From positions 1 through 29,558 of the forward strand of contig JACPZV010000123.1 of the NCBI GenBank assembly GCA_016195295.1: DNA of 29,558 nucleotides, in the 5' to 3' direction. Position numbers and translations under genes: made by a program. Positions 1-8,212 of this stretch are shown here, one piece after another. This DNA is from Acidobacteriota bacterium. Lineage in GTDB: Bacteria > Acidobacteriota > Vicinamibacteria > Vicinamibacterales > CAVVIG01. Under the pieces are notes generated by a model. The model had not been told where the DNA came from and did no database searches. It worked only from the letters and a program-made list of their open reading frames with translations. How positions within the stretch are numbered: the stretch's first letter is position 1; each line of letters begins with the position of its first letter.

Positions 1-112
1 ACACGATCCTCACGCGGCAAGCGCAGTCCTCCTCATCAGCCAGGCGCCGGATTAAGCCAGGCAGCAACTGTTCGTGAGCCCGGTCCTCCACAAACAGATC
101 TACCTTGACCAC
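1..112 (-). CDS. Hypothetical protein, N-terminus only (possible partner of the adjacent ATPase)
   Basis: An open frame starts with GTG one base after the TAG stop of the ATPase gene and runs off the left edge, so only about 37 residues are visible. It begins VVKVDLFVEDRAHEQLLPG and stays open to the end of the window. The 'LFVED.AHE' opening resembles small proteins often found directly downstream of stand-alone AAA ATPases (DUF4276-type partners); this comes from memory of the family, not from a search. The one-base spacing suggests it is co-translated with the ATPase. The fragment is too short to assign a function. Confidence 0.5.
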   Translation of the reverse strand, partial: MVKVDLFVEDRAHEQLLPGLIRRLADEEDCACRVRIV

Positions 113-113
113 A

Positions 114-1403
114 CTATTCCCCGATCAGCCCGCGCAACATCAGGCCCTCAAAAACGCCGTCCTCGCTTCGTTCACGGAGAGCGTCGCTTAAAGCGCCTTC
201 TTCAAACAGAGGAGCATTCACATCAAACGGCTCAACGATCGTACGCTCCACCTCGCGCCGGACGTTTAGCAACGCAATGTGGTCGGGACGCTGACGTGCC
301 TCGCGCAAGACGGCGCCACACAGGAGAGGTGAGTGAGTAGAAATGACGATCTGGCGACCTCGCTGTAGGCTTATCGAAAGCAGTAATTGCGCGATCAATT
401 CGAGACGGCGCGGGTGGACACCATTCTCAGGCTCTTCAAACGCAAGCAGCGAACCGCCCCATGGGTTCACCGCCAGAGCACACAATGCAAGCACACGCAG
501 CGTTCCTTCGGAGATGATGCGAGAAGAAAAGTCGATTCCTGCGTGCCTAATGTGAACGTCAAGGGTCCCGCGTTTCTTGTCGAGATCGACCGCCAAATCA
601 TCCACGCTGGGAACGAGAGACTTCAAGGTCCGCTTAACCGCCTCAAAGGACTTCGGCTTTTCCGCCGCAAGGCGGTAAAGGAAAGGTGCAATATCTTCTC
701 CGAGCACACCAATGTCCCGCACGTCTGATGGAGGTCGCGCCGACCGCATTGACACTCGTGGATCGAGATAGTACGTTCGCCAATCGGCTAGTTCGGATCG
801 ACACCGTTCGACGGCCCGATATTCGACGCCTCCCAAGCGCGGATTCGACAGAATCGAGTGGTTGAGTTCAAGATCCTCGAAAATAGGGTGCGCCGGTCGA
901 CTCTTCCGTCGAATTCGAATCTGGCCCTCGACAACCTCAATCGAAGGCGAATCTTTGGGATCTCCCTTTCTGTTGAGGGCAGCGAGATACTCGTCTCCAA
1001 CGGACAATGCTCCAGACGCAGGTGATATACGTACCGTGATGCGGTACCTGAACCGATCGGATTGTTCGCGGTCAACGCGAGTCGCTTCACTATGATCTCG
1101 CCCGTTTCGCTGGCGAGGAACGTCAAGATCAGATTCCAGAGTAAAGTCGGCCCGGTCCTGGCTCAAGAGTGCGGGAAGGCCGCCTGCTGAAAAAGCAAAG
1201 GCCTCAATGGCGTACCCTCGGATCGGTTCCGCCAGGGCCTCAGGCAGCGTTCTTCCTGTGCCAACGCGTGAGAGTGCTTGAATCGCATCCAGGATGTTGC
1301 TCTTGCCGCTTCCGTTTGGGCCGAATAACACAACGAGCTTCGGCAGGGCGATGTCGATCTCCCGCAAAGACTTGAAGCCGGTGACCTTGAGCCTATTTAG
1401 CAC
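114..1403 (-). CDS. AAA family ATPase (RecF/SMC-like, ABC-type head)
   Basis: A 429-residue ATPase of the RecF/SMC-like class. Visible motifs are the opening LNRLKVTGFKSLREIDI, Walker A GPNGSGKS (about residues 28-35), an ABC-signature-like ISEGTLR, Walker B LLAFEEPENGVHP and the H-loop STHSP. The long middle part is the usual variable lid. There is no C-terminal Toprim domain, so it is not a canonical OLD nuclease. GTG at 1403 was chosen because the family starts at this point and GGAG lies about nine bases upstream; a TTG at 1439 would add twelve unrelated residues. A small ORF follows after one base, giving a two-gene operon. Such ATPase pairs are often defence or DNA-repair accessory modules, but no specific role can be read from the sequence. 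By eye the gene is less GC-rich than its neighbours, consistent with transfer. Confidence 0.85.
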   Translation of the reverse strand: MLNRLKVTGFKSLREIDIALPKLVVLFGPNGSGKSNILDAIQALSRVGTGRTLPEALAEPIRGYAIEAFAFSAGGLPALLSQDRADFTLESDLDVPRQRNGRDHSEATRVDREQSDRFRYRITVRISPASGALSVGDEYLAALNRKGDPKDSPSIEVVEGQIRIRRKSRPAHPIFEDLELNHSILSNPRLGGVEYRAVERCRSELADWRTYYLDPRVSMRSARPPSDVRDIGVLGEDIAPFLYRLAAEKPKSFEAVKRTLKSLVPSVDDLAVDLDKKRGTLDVHIRHAGIDFSSRIISEGTLRVLALCALAVNPWGGSLLAFEEPENGVHPRRLELIAQLLLSISLQRGRQIVISTHSPLLCGAVLREARQRPDHIALLNVRREVERTIVEPFDVNAPLFEEGALSDALRERSEDGVFEGLMLRGLIGE

Positions 1404-1520
1404 TCGACAGCACTCCACACGCAGGCGCGCGCGAGGCAATTATATGGCGGGGCCGAGTCGGAAACAGAAATCGACTGCCGGAAGCATTAGACCGAAGTCT
1501 CAGATCACGAGGCGTCTGCT

Positions 1521-1548
1521 CCCTCGTGCCCTTTGCGCTCTTCGTGGT
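1521..1548. repeat. Degenerate CTTTGTG-type 9-nt units abutting the cimA stop
   Basis: Three nonamer-like units can be read here: CCCTCGTGC, CTTTGCGCT at 1531 and CTTCGTGGT at 1540. The last overlaps the first base of the cimA stop codon. They resemble the cleaner CTTTGTG nonamers in the cimA leader at 3156-3182. The rest of the 1404-1547 gap shows no gene. Confidence 0.45.
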
Positions 1549-3125
1549 TATTCAGCGAGCCGCGAGCCCGCGCGCGTGAGGGCGTACTCGAGGCTGTCGA
1601 CCAGCGCCTGCAGGCTCGCCTCGATGATGTTCTCGTTCACGCCGATCGTGCCCCACTCCGACGATCCGTCGCTCGACTGGATGAGCACGCGCGTCGTGGC
1701 CGCCGTGCCGGCGCTCGAGTCGATGATGCGGACTTTGTAGTCGGTCAGGCGGACGTTGTCGAGCTGCGGATAGAACGTCACGAGCGCCGACCGCAGCGCG
1801 GCGTCGAGCGCGTTCACCGGGCCGTCGCCGTCGCCGACGGTATGCGCCCGGTCGGCGCCTACGCGCACTTTGACGGTCGCTTCACACACAGACGACGTGC
1901 CTTCCGCGCGCATCGAGACGTGATACGCGTCGACCGTGAACGGCGGCGGCGCGCTTGTCAGCGCGCGACTGATGAGCAGCGCCAGCGATCCGTCGGCGGC
2001 CTCGAACTCGTACCCCTGATGCTCCAGATCTTTGATCCGCTTCAGCAGCGCGCGCAGGTGCGGCGTCTCGTTCGTCAGATCGAACCCGAGCTCGCGGGCC
2101 TTCAGCACGATGTTGCTGCGGCCGGCGAGATCGCTGATGAGGACGTGCCGCGTATTTCCGACCGTCGAGGGGTCGATGTGCTCGTAACTGCGGAGCACTT
2201 TCTGCACGGCGTTGACGTGCGTCCCGCCCTTGTGCGAAAACGCGGCGGCGCCGACCCACGGCAGCCGCGGATTGGGACGCAAGTTCGCCATCTCGTCGAC
2301 GAACTGCGACAGCTCGGTGAGTGTCGCGAGCGATTCGGCCGGGACGCAGGTCTTCTTCACCTTGAACTGCAGATTGGGAATGACCGAGGTCAGGTTGCAG
2401 TTGCCCGTCCGCTCGCCGTACCCGTTGATCGTCCCCTGGACGTGCGTCGCGCCGACCTCGAGCGCGGCCAGCGCGTTGGCGACGCCCAGCCCGATGTCGT
2501 CGTGCGTGTGAATGCCAATCCGCGCGGTAAGGCTGGCGCGCGCGAGGCGCGTGATGTCCGCCACCTCGCCCGGCAGCGATCCGCCGTTCGTGTCGCACAA
2601 CGTGATGACGTCCGCGCCCGCGCGCTCCGCGGCCTTCAGCGTGGCGAGCGCATGCTCGCGATCTTCCTTGAACCCGTCGAAGCAGTGCTCCGCGTCATAG
2701 ACGACGAACTTGCCGTGCTGCTTGAGGTAGCGCACGGTGTCCGCGATCATCTCGAGGTTTTCCTTCGGCGTCGTCTGGAGCACTTCGCGGACGTGGAGCA
2801 GCGAGGTCTTGCCGAAGATCGTGACGACCGGCGCGCCGGCCTCGACGAGCAGCTTCACCTGATCGTCTTCGCCGGCGGTCGTGCCCTTGCGGCGCGTGGA
2901 TCCGAACGCCGCCAGCCTCGCGGTCTTGAACGTGCGGTGCTTCGCCTCGCGGAAGAACTCGACGTCCTTCGGATTCGATCCGGGCCAGCCGCCTTCGATG
3001 TACGCGACGCCGAACGCGTCGAGCCGCTCCGCGATGCGCAGTTTGTCGGCCACGGAAAACGAAATCCCGTGACCCTGGGTGCCGTCGCGGAGCGTGGTGT
3101 CGTAGATCTCGACGTCGGGCGTCAT
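1548..3125 (-). CDS. cimA: (R)-citramalate synthase
   Basis: Condenses pyruvate with acetyl-CoA to citramalate, the entry to the threonine-independent route to 2-oxobutyrate and isoleucine. The 525-residue protein has the HMGL/DRE-TIM opening EIYDTTLRDGTQGHG, the metal-binding IGIHTHDDIGLG, the NGYGERTGNCNL segment typical of CimA, and a C-terminal LeuA-type dimerisation/regulatory domain (from about residue 370). Length matches the family's usual 520-540 residues. The long CimA type fits better than 2-isopropylmalate synthase because of the 'GTQ' and 'ERTGNC' variants. No strong ribosome binding site lies next to the ATG; the leader instead holds a stem-loop and nonamer repeats. No leu or ilv gene is adjacent. 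Confidence 0.93.
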   Translation of the reverse strand: MTPDVEIYDTTLRDGTQGHGISFSVADKLRIAERLDAFGVAYIEGGWPGSNPKDVEFFREAKHRTFKTARLAAFGSTRRKGTTAGEDDQVKLLVEAGAPVVTIFGKTSLLHVREVLQTTPKENLEMIADTVRYLKQHGKFVVYDAEHCFDGFKEDREHALATLKAAERAGADVITLCDTNGGSLPGEVADITRLARASLTARIGIHTHDDIGLGVANALAALEVGATHVQGTINGYGERTGNCNLTSVIPNLQFKVKKTCVPAESLATLTELSQFVDEMANLRPNPRLPWVGAAAFSHKGGTHVNAVQKVLRSYEHIDPSTVGNTRHVLISDLAGRSNIVLKARELGFDLTNETPHLRALLKRIKDLEHQGYEFEAADGSLALLISRALTSAPPPFTVDAYHVSMRAEGTSSVCEATVKVRVGADRAHTVGDGDGPVNALDAALRSALVTFYPQLDNVRLTDYKVRIIDSSAGTAATTRVLIQSSDGSSEWGTIGVNENIIEASLQALVDSLEYALTRAGSRLAE

Positions 3126-3135
3126 GTGTTTCTAT

Positions 3136-3185
3136 GGAACCACAAACTCTCCTCTCTTTGTGATCTTTGTGAGCTTTGTGGTTTC
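3136..3185. repeat. Stem-loop with three tandem CTTTGTG nonamers in the cimA leader
   Basis: Arms at 3136-3146 (core AACCACAAA) and 3175-3185 (core TTTGTGGTT) pair over about eleven positions with one G-T wobble. The loop and right arm hold three 9-nt units: CTTTGTGAT (3156), CTTTGTGAG (3165) and CTTTGTGGT (3174). The element fills most of the 67-base gap between cimA (start 3125) and the end of the monooxygenase gene (3193). It could act as a terminator-like structure or a leader hairpin for cimA; there is no T-tract typical of an intrinsic terminator. Confidence 0.7.
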
Positions 3186-3192
3186 TGTTTCG

Positions 3193-5274
3193 TCAGCGCT
3201 GTTGTTGGGCCTGAGCCGTCGACGTTGTCGGCTTCGACTTCCGCTCATTGACCAGCCGCTGGAACTCGGCATCGTCGAGATAGACGATATCCACCCAGAC
3301 CTGCAGCATGTCGTCGACGCTGCGCTCGCCGAAGCCGACCCACATGTTGGGATCGGGGTTGCGCCGATTCGCCGACGTGTTGTCGTGGACGCCGATCATG
3401 TGCAGCACGGTGCCCGCCGGCAGCAGCGGCGCGACTTCATCGGCGTAGACGTAGTTGATGTGCCAGTTGAAATCGAAATGGTCGACCGAGCTCAGGATGT
3501 GCGTCTTGTTGCTGCTCGTATCGATCGCTTCGAGCGTCATGCCGCGGCCGCGCATGTGCATGTGCGGCTGGAACGAATCGATGCGCGCATTGCTCGGCAG
3601 GCGGAAGTAGCCGTCGGTCCGGACGACCGTGTTCGGCGGGACCTCGAGCTCGTCGTTCGGAATGTTGCGCATCGCCACCGAGCGGACCTGATACTTCGGC
3701 GTCACGCCCTTCGGGTAGAACTTGAACGCGATCGTCGTCTTGTTGTGCTGCTCGGACCCGATCGCGAAGTAGTGCATGTCGTAGCGGAGCCGCGTGCCTT
3801 TTTTCAGCAGCCGGCTCGTGTTGTCGCCGAAGGTGTCGCCGTACTTCCCAACCGCGTACTCGTGGAGCTGGACGCCGGTCTCGGGCGTGCCGTCCGGCGC
3901 GTCCGGCTCGATCGCGTAGACGACCACGTGATGGACGATCTTCGGATTGCTCGGCTTGATCTCCATCGACTTGATCCAGCGGTCCTCGGTCAACTGGACG
4001 TCGGCGAACTGATCGATCCACCAGTCGGGTCCATTCGCGTACATCGTGAAATCGTTGGGCGTCGTCACTTTCAAATCCGGCTCGCCCATGAACCACGCGG
4101 CCTCAGAGGGGAACGTCAGCGGCGGGGGCATGTCGGCCGGATTGCCCTGCGGCGCGCCGTTGTCAACCCAGCGGGTGATCGTCGCGATCTGATCGTCGCT
4201 GAGCGACCGGTCGTTCTTGTACTGCTTGATGCCGACCGTCTTGTCCAGGTGCCACGGCGGCATGTCGCGGTTCGTGACGCGCTGCTGAATGGATTTGGCC
4301 CACGGTCGGACTTGGTCGTAGGTGACGAGCGACATCGGCGCGAACGTGCCCGGGTGGTGACACGTCTGGCACTTCGCCTGGAAGATCGGCGCCACGTCTT
4401 TGGCGAACGTCGGCTGCGGTGCCGGGTCCGAAAGGACCCGGCCTACGGTTGTAGGGCGGGTCTTTTCAGGCCCGCCCACAGAAATCTTGAGCTGCGCGTT
4501 GGTCCAGCAGCAGTGGTAGCCGAAGTTGCCGGCCGATTCGCCGGATCCGTCGTCGACGACGGCCTGCAGCACGTACTCGCCCGGCTCGCTGAAGCTCGCC
4601 GTCGTCGCGGCCTTGCCGTTGGCCAGCTTCGCCTGCGATGCGCCGAACGTCACCGTGCCCGGTCCGCGATACTTCGCCCACAGCACCGTCATCCCCACGG
4701 GTTCACCGCGCCGTTTCGGCAGACCGTCGTCCGTGGCGGACACGGTCAGCGTCGTCGATCCGGGCGCCGCGAGCGTGGTCGCGGCGGACCGCAGGGAAAC
4801 GACGGGCGGAAGGTTCGAGCTGATATTTTCGCTATTGCCGCCGCGCGTCGTGCGCCGGCGATCGATCTGCCACACCGGGTTGAGCGTTCCGGCGATTTTC
4901 TGCGTTTGTCCGTGCACGATGAGCGTCCAGACGAGCTTCTGGTTGCCGAAGTCCTTCGGCACGGTCACGCTGAACACGTCCTTGTGACGGCGCGGGATGA
5001 AGTGCGTCGGCTGTCCGCGATCGCCGCCGGGCTCGAACATGTTGTTCGGTCCGATCGGCACCTCGACTTCCTCCTCGTAGTTGCGGTTCATGTAGCCGAA
5101 CCACATGTTGTACGAGCCGTCGGCGTTGATGTCGAACCCTTCGTACGCGGGCGCCACGGCCTGTCCCGAGGCGTGTCGCACGGTGACGAGCTGCGACGCG
5201 GGCGTCTGCGCGAGCACCGGCAGTGTGGCCAGGACGCCAAGCACGATGGAGAGTCGAAGCGCGTGGTTGATCAT
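3193..5274 (-). CDS. Secreted PHM-like copper monooxygenase with an inserted cytochrome c domain
   Basis: A 693-residue exported protein. Order: signal peptide (MINHALRLSIVLGVLATLPVLAQ), an N-terminal beta-rich region, a cadherin/Ig-like segment (about 160-265), a linker containing a palindromic repeat (about 266-285), a cytochrome c segment with CQTCH (about 302-306), then a C-terminal copper type II ascorbate-dependent monooxygenase fold. Candidate copper ligands are HHVVVY, HMHMRGRG and the Met in DDMLQVW. ATG 5274 was preferred over the longer frame because AGGAGA sits six bases upstream and a good signal peptide follows. Transcription comes from the PQQ dehydrogenase side with a 71-base gap, so it may share that operon. 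The substrate is unknown; the fusion suggests electron delivery to the copper site through the heme. Assignment to the broad family is firm, the reaction is inferred. Confidence 0.82.
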   Translation of the reverse strand: MINHALRLSIVLGVLATLPVLAQTPASQLVTVRHASGQAVAPAYEGFDINADGSYNMWFGYMNRNYEEEVEVPIGPNNMFEPGGDRGQPTHFIPRRHKDVFSVTVPKDFGNQKLVWTLIVHGQTQKIAGTLNPVWQIDRRRTTRGGNSENISSNLPPVVSLRSAATTLAAPGSTTLTVSATDDGLPKRRGEPVGMTVLWAKYRGPGTVTFGASQAKLANGKAATTASFSEPGEYVLQAVVDDGSGESAGNFGYHCCWTNAQLKISVGGPEKTRPTTVGRVLSDPAPQPTFAKDVAPIFQAKCQTCHHPGTFAPMSLVTYDQVRPWAKSIQQRVTNRDMPPWHLDKTVGIKQYKNDRSLSDDQIATITRWVDNGAPQGNPADMPPPLTFPSEAAWFMGEPDLKVTTPNDFTMYANGPDWWIDQFADVQLTEDRWIKSMEIKPSNPKIVHHVVVYAIEPDAPDGTPETGVQLHEYAVGKYGDTFGDNTSRLLKKGTRLRYDMHYFAIGSEQHNKTTIAFKFYPKGVTPKYQVRSVAMRNIPNDELEVPPNTVVRTDGYFRLPSNARIDSFQPHMHMRGRGMTLEAIDTSSNKTHILSSVDHFDFNWHINYVYADEVAPLLPAGTVLHMIGVHDNTSANRRNPDPNMWVGFGERSVDDMLQVWVDIVYLDDAEFQRLVNERKSKPTTSTAQAQQQR
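4421..4476. repeat. Palindromic repeat pair inside the monooxygenase/cytochrome c reading frame
   Basis: Copy 1 has arms GCCGGGTCC (4421-4429) and GGACCCGGC (4434-4442), loop GAAA, then CTAC. Copy 2 is inverted: GTAGG on the left and decayed GGC-type arms at 4455-4462 and 4469-4476. The CTAC tails face each other. On the coding strand the pair reads GPEKTRPTTVGRVLSDPAP, an in-frame linker between the Ig-like and heme segments. Confidence 0.85.
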
Positions 5275-5311
5275 GACTGCTCTCCTGCAATGCGAATGTC
5301 TCCGGCGATTA

Positions 5312-5330
5312 TAGGGCCGAACGCGCCCTA
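5312..5330. other. Short inverted repeat between PQQ dehydrogenase and monooxygenase genes
   Basis: TAGGGC (5312-5317) and GCCCTA (5325-5330) form a six-pair stem around a seven-base loop in the 71-base gap. It could be a decayed relative of the GGGTCC palindromes or an intercistronic processing hairpin. No T-tract follows in the direction of transcription. Confidence 0.35.
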
Positions 5331-5345
5331 CTTGACCCACCCGCC

Positions 5346-7580
5346 CTATCTGCCCCTTTCAGGCAAGGCAAAAACGTACAGCGCGTTGCCGGTTTGCGCC
5401 GGCCGAACCTCGGGAATGATCGTCCGCGGCACGACGCGCGGGCTGCCGCCGCCCTGCGCGCCCGTCGTCACCGCGATGTACTGCTTGCCGCCGATGCTGA
5501 ACGTGACGGGGTAGCCCATCACGGCGGTTCCTAGTTTCGCCTGCCAGAGCGTCTCGCCCGTTCTCACGTCGAACGCGCGGAACGTGCGATCGAGGTCGCC
5601 CACGAACCCGACGCCGCTGCCCGTCGTCAGCACCGCCGTGAGGAACGGCGCGCGCTGCTCCTTGCTCCACACTTCTTTCATCGTCTTCACGTCGAAGGCG
5701 GCGAGCTTGCCGACGTTGCCGTCGCTGCCCGGCATCTCGAAGAAGCGGCGGTCCGCGCCGGTGCCGCCCGAGCCGTTGGTCGGTTCGATGACGCGGCCGC
5801 GCATTTCCATGCACGACTGGCTCAGCGGAATGATCAGCATCCCGCTCGGCTGGTGATAGCTCATCGCCTGCCAGTTGTGACCGCCTTCAGTGCTCGGGCA
5901 TGACTGCACCCACTCACCGGTCTTCTGTTCGAGGATGTCGGCCCGGTACAGCGGGGCGCCGTTCTTTGGATCGATCGAATCGAACACGTTCTGGAAGAGC
6001 GTCTCCTTGTAGCCGATGAACTGACCGTTCCTCCGATCCAGTTTCCACAGAATGCCGGCCTTGCCGATCGTGAACACGACTTTCTGATCACCGATGTCGA
6101 CGAGCACCCGCTCGAACACCTCGTCTAGGTCCAGGGACTCACCCGGCGCGTGCTGGTAGTGCCAGGCGAGCGTCCCGTCCTTGGGCCGCAGCGCGAGCGT
6201 CGAGCTCGTGTAGAGCGCGTTGTCGAAGTTCGTCGTGCCGCGGCTCGCGCGCATCCACGGCTTGGCCTGCGCCACGCCCCAGTACGTGAGATCGAGATCC
6301 GGATCGTAGCTGCCGGCGATCCACGTCTCGCCTCCGACCCGCAGGTTGTCCGCCAGCTTGCCCCACGTCTCGGCGCCGGCCTGTCCAGTGCGCGCGATCG
6401 TGTTGAATTTCCAGAGCGGCTTGCCGGTCGCGGCGTCGTAGCCGCTGATCCAGCAGCCGTCGTTGCCGTAGCGATCGCAGCCGACGAGGCCGTTCACGAC
6501 GACGCCTTTGATGACGATCGGGCCGGCGGTGTTGGCGTAGCCTTTCGCGCGATCGCCGATCGCCGTGTCCCACACCGTTTTGCCCGTGCGCGCGTCGGTC
6601 GTCGCGACGAACACCTTGTCCTGGTAGATCGCCATGTTGCGCATCGCGGCGATGCCGATCGGCGCGTTCGGACCGACGTGGTTCTCCCAGATCAGGTCGC
6701 CCGTTTTGCCGTCGAGCGCCTGCACGACGTTCATCGTATTGGTCAGGTAGAGGATGCCGTTGTGGACGAGCGGTGTCGGCTCGTTCGTCTGGCCGTCGTT
6801 CATCGACCACACCCACGCGAGCTGCAGATCCTTGGCGTTGTCACGCGACACCTGCGTCAACGGGCTGTAGCTCCAGCCTTGATAGTTCCGCCGCACCATC
6901 AGCCAGTCGCCCGGATCTTCATTGCGCAGCATCTCGTCTGTGACGGGCACGTAGTTCTTCACCTCGCCCGTCACGGTGAGACCGAGCGGTCCCGCGTTCG
7001 CCGGCGCACCGCCGCGCCCGCCTGGCGCCTGACCGCCTGCGCCGCCGCGTCCCTGCGCCGCGCCGCGTCCCGCCGCTGCATTCGCACCAGCACCGGCGTT
7101 GGCGCCACGCCCGCCGCCCGCGCCGGCGGCGTTCGTCTGGACACTGCTTATCGGGCCGGTCGCGACCGTGCCGATCGGCGCCGCGGTCGTCGGTGTGAAC
7201 GCCTGCGATCCGGCCGGCGCGCCGTTGGCCTGCAGGATGTACGTCGCGATAGTGAGGTACTGCGCCGCGTCGAGGCTCGGCGCGTTGGGCGGCATCGTGC
7301 CCTGGATGTACTCGAACAGATCGCGCGTCGTGCGCGTGCGCCACGTGTTCATGAAGTTCGCGCCGGCGAGTTGCGGCGCTTCGTTGCGGCCCGCGAGATC
7401 GGGCAGGTGACAGCTCGCGCAGTTGGCCTGATACGCCGCGCGGCCGGCGGCGGCCTGTTCCGCTGTGAAGACGGCGGCCAGCGGCTGTTGACCGGCGATC
7501 AGCGCGACGCCGAAGAGCACGCCCGCGCTAACCACTGCCAGGCTGACCGACGACCAGCAACTGGTGGCTGATTTGTTCAT
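5346..7580 (-). CDS. PQQ-dependent dehydrogenase with N-terminal cytochrome c
   Basis: A 744-residue periplasmic quinoprotein dehydrogenase. A signal segment (about 1-30) is followed by a cytochrome c domain with CASCH (C54, C57, H58) and a likely axial Met in GTMPPNAP. Next come a Gly/Ala-rich linker (about 150-198) and an eight-bladed propeller with repeated 'D..TGK..W' motifs (ALDGKTGDLIW, YDAATGKPLW, FDVRTGETLW). Substrate may be an alcohol or sugar; the family does not settle this. ATG 7580 overlaps the CHRD stop as ATGA and has AGGAGA upstream; the longer frame at its 5' side is the CHRD gene's shadow. Near residue 330 the usual 'LVALDA' strand is missing (VATTDARTGKTVW), suggesting a small in-frame deletion between two DAR codon sets. 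Confidence 0.9.
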   Translation of the reverse strand: MNKSATSCWSSVSLAVVSAGVLFGVALIAGQQPLAAVFTAEQAAAGRAAYQANCASCHLPDLAGRNEAPQLAGANFMNTWRTRTTRDLFEYIQGTMPPNAPSLDAAQYLTIATYILQANGAPAGSQAFTPTTAAPIGTVATGPISSVQTNAAGAGGGRGANAGAGANAAAGRGAAQGRGGAGGQAPGGRGGAPANAGPLGLTVTGEVKNYVPVTDEMLRNEDPGDWLMVRRNYQGWSYSPLTQVSRDNAKDLQLAWVWSMNDGQTNEPTPLVHNGILYLTNTMNVVQALDGKTGDLIWENHVGPNAPIGIAAMRNMAIYQDKVFVATTDARTGKTVWDTAIGDRAKGYANTAGPIVIKGVVVNGLVGCDRYGNDGCWISGYDAATGKPLWKFNTIARTGQAGAETWGKLADNLRVGGETWIAGSYDPDLDLTYWGVAQAKPWMRASRGTTNFDNALYTSSTLALRPKDGTLAWHYQHAPGESLDLDEVFERVLVDIGDQKVVFTIGKAGILWKLDRRNGQFIGYKETLFQNVFDSIDPKNGAPLYRADILEQKTGEWVQSCPSTEGGHNWQAMSYHQPSGMLIIPLSQSCMEMRGRVIEPTNGSGGTGADRRFFEMPGSDGNVGKLAAFDVKTMKEVWSKEQRAPFLTAVLTTGSGVGFVGDLDRTFRAFDVRTGETLWQAKLGTAVMGYPVTFSIGGKQYIAVTTGAQGGGSPRVVPRTIIPEVRPAQTGNALYVFALPERGR

Positions 7581-8029
7581 CGTCGATTCTCCTGAGCTAA
7601 CAACCAGCCCCACAGATTGCCGTCCGGTGCTTTTTCGCTGTGCACCTGCACGTAGAGCCGGCCCTTCTCGAGATCGGTGACCTGCACCGGCGTGAGCGTC
7701 ACCGCGCCGCTGATCGTTCCGCTCGTTGCGGTGGTGCCGGGTGCGACCGTGAGATCGAAGATCGAGGGTCCGCGCATGCCCTTTACCGGTCCCTTGTGAA
7801 TCTGCGCGATCGTCGCCGGCGATTTCAATCCGTCGAACGTCCCCGTGATCGTCAGCTTCGTTCCCGTCAGCACCGCGGAGACGCTCCCGGCTCCGCTGAT
7901 AGTCGCCTGCATGGCGATGTCGAGCGCCACCGGCGACAACCGCGCTTTGTACGTCCTGCTGCTCTGCGCGGTCAGAGTGAGACCGGCGATCAGAGCCAAC
8001 GGCAGCGACCACCACTTCGACGCGACCAT
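7577..8029 (-). CDS. CHRD domain-containing exported protein
   Basis: A 150-residue protein with an N-terminal signal segment (MVASKWWSLPLALIAGLTLTAQ) and one CHRD domain filling most of the rest, recognisable by TYKARLSP near the start, IAQIHKG in the middle and LYVQVHSEKAPDGNLWGWL at the end. CHRD domains are extracellular beta folds with no settled catalytic role in bacteria. ATG 8029 was chosen over the upstream in-frame start because GGAGGAG lies seven bases ahead of it and the signal peptide starts there. Its stop overlaps the start of the PQQ dehydrogenase by four bases (ATGA), so the two are translationally coupled and probably both periplasmic. It is the first gene of the leftward cluster. 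Confidence 0.85.
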   Translation of the reverse strand: MVASKWWSLPLALIAGLTLTAQSSRTYKARLSPVALDIAMQATISGAGSVSAVLTGTKLTITGTFDGLKSPATIAQIHKGPVKGMRGPSIFDLTVAPGTTATSGTISGAVTLTPVQVTDLEKGRLYVQVHSEKAPDGNLWGWLLAQENRR

Positions 8030-8212
8030 GAATCCGCTCCTCCGGTCAGGGCAGTCACCCCGCGACATGGTGAGGCGTGACGAGTTGCCCTGGGAAATCT
8101 ACCGCAAAAGCTCCCGCGGCGTACTGCGCGTTCCCACGGCAAGACATTGACAGACATGGTGTCCCAGGAGCCGCGGTCCGCGTGATACGATGCGAGCCGA
8201 CACACATTTGTC
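8030..8212. promoter_or_regulatory. Divergent intergenic region between the CHRD gene and holB
   Basis: This 183-base gap separates the leftward CHRD-PQQ-monooxygenase cluster from the rightward holB group, so promoters for both directions should lie here. A TTGACA at 8147 and a TACGAT at 8186 are visible on the plus strand but are not spaced as a pair, so no promoter is called precisely. No tandem array or palindrome of the window's families is present. Confidence 0.4.

Noticed and set aside
1533..5514. Very long plus-strand open frames (572 and 796 codons) opposite cimA and the monooxygenase
   Set aside because: They are Arg/Val/Asp-rich translations of the complementary strand with no recognisable motif, while the minus strand carries clear families. 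Long antisense frames are expected at this GC content.
6150..7571. A 473-codon plus-strand open frame opposite the PQQ dehydrogenase
   Set aside because: Same reason: it is a low-information shadow of a well-recognised gene.
8147..8191. TTGACA plus TACGAT as a holB promoter
   Set aside because: The two hexamers are 33 bases apart, too far for a sigma-70 pair, so no promoter was called.
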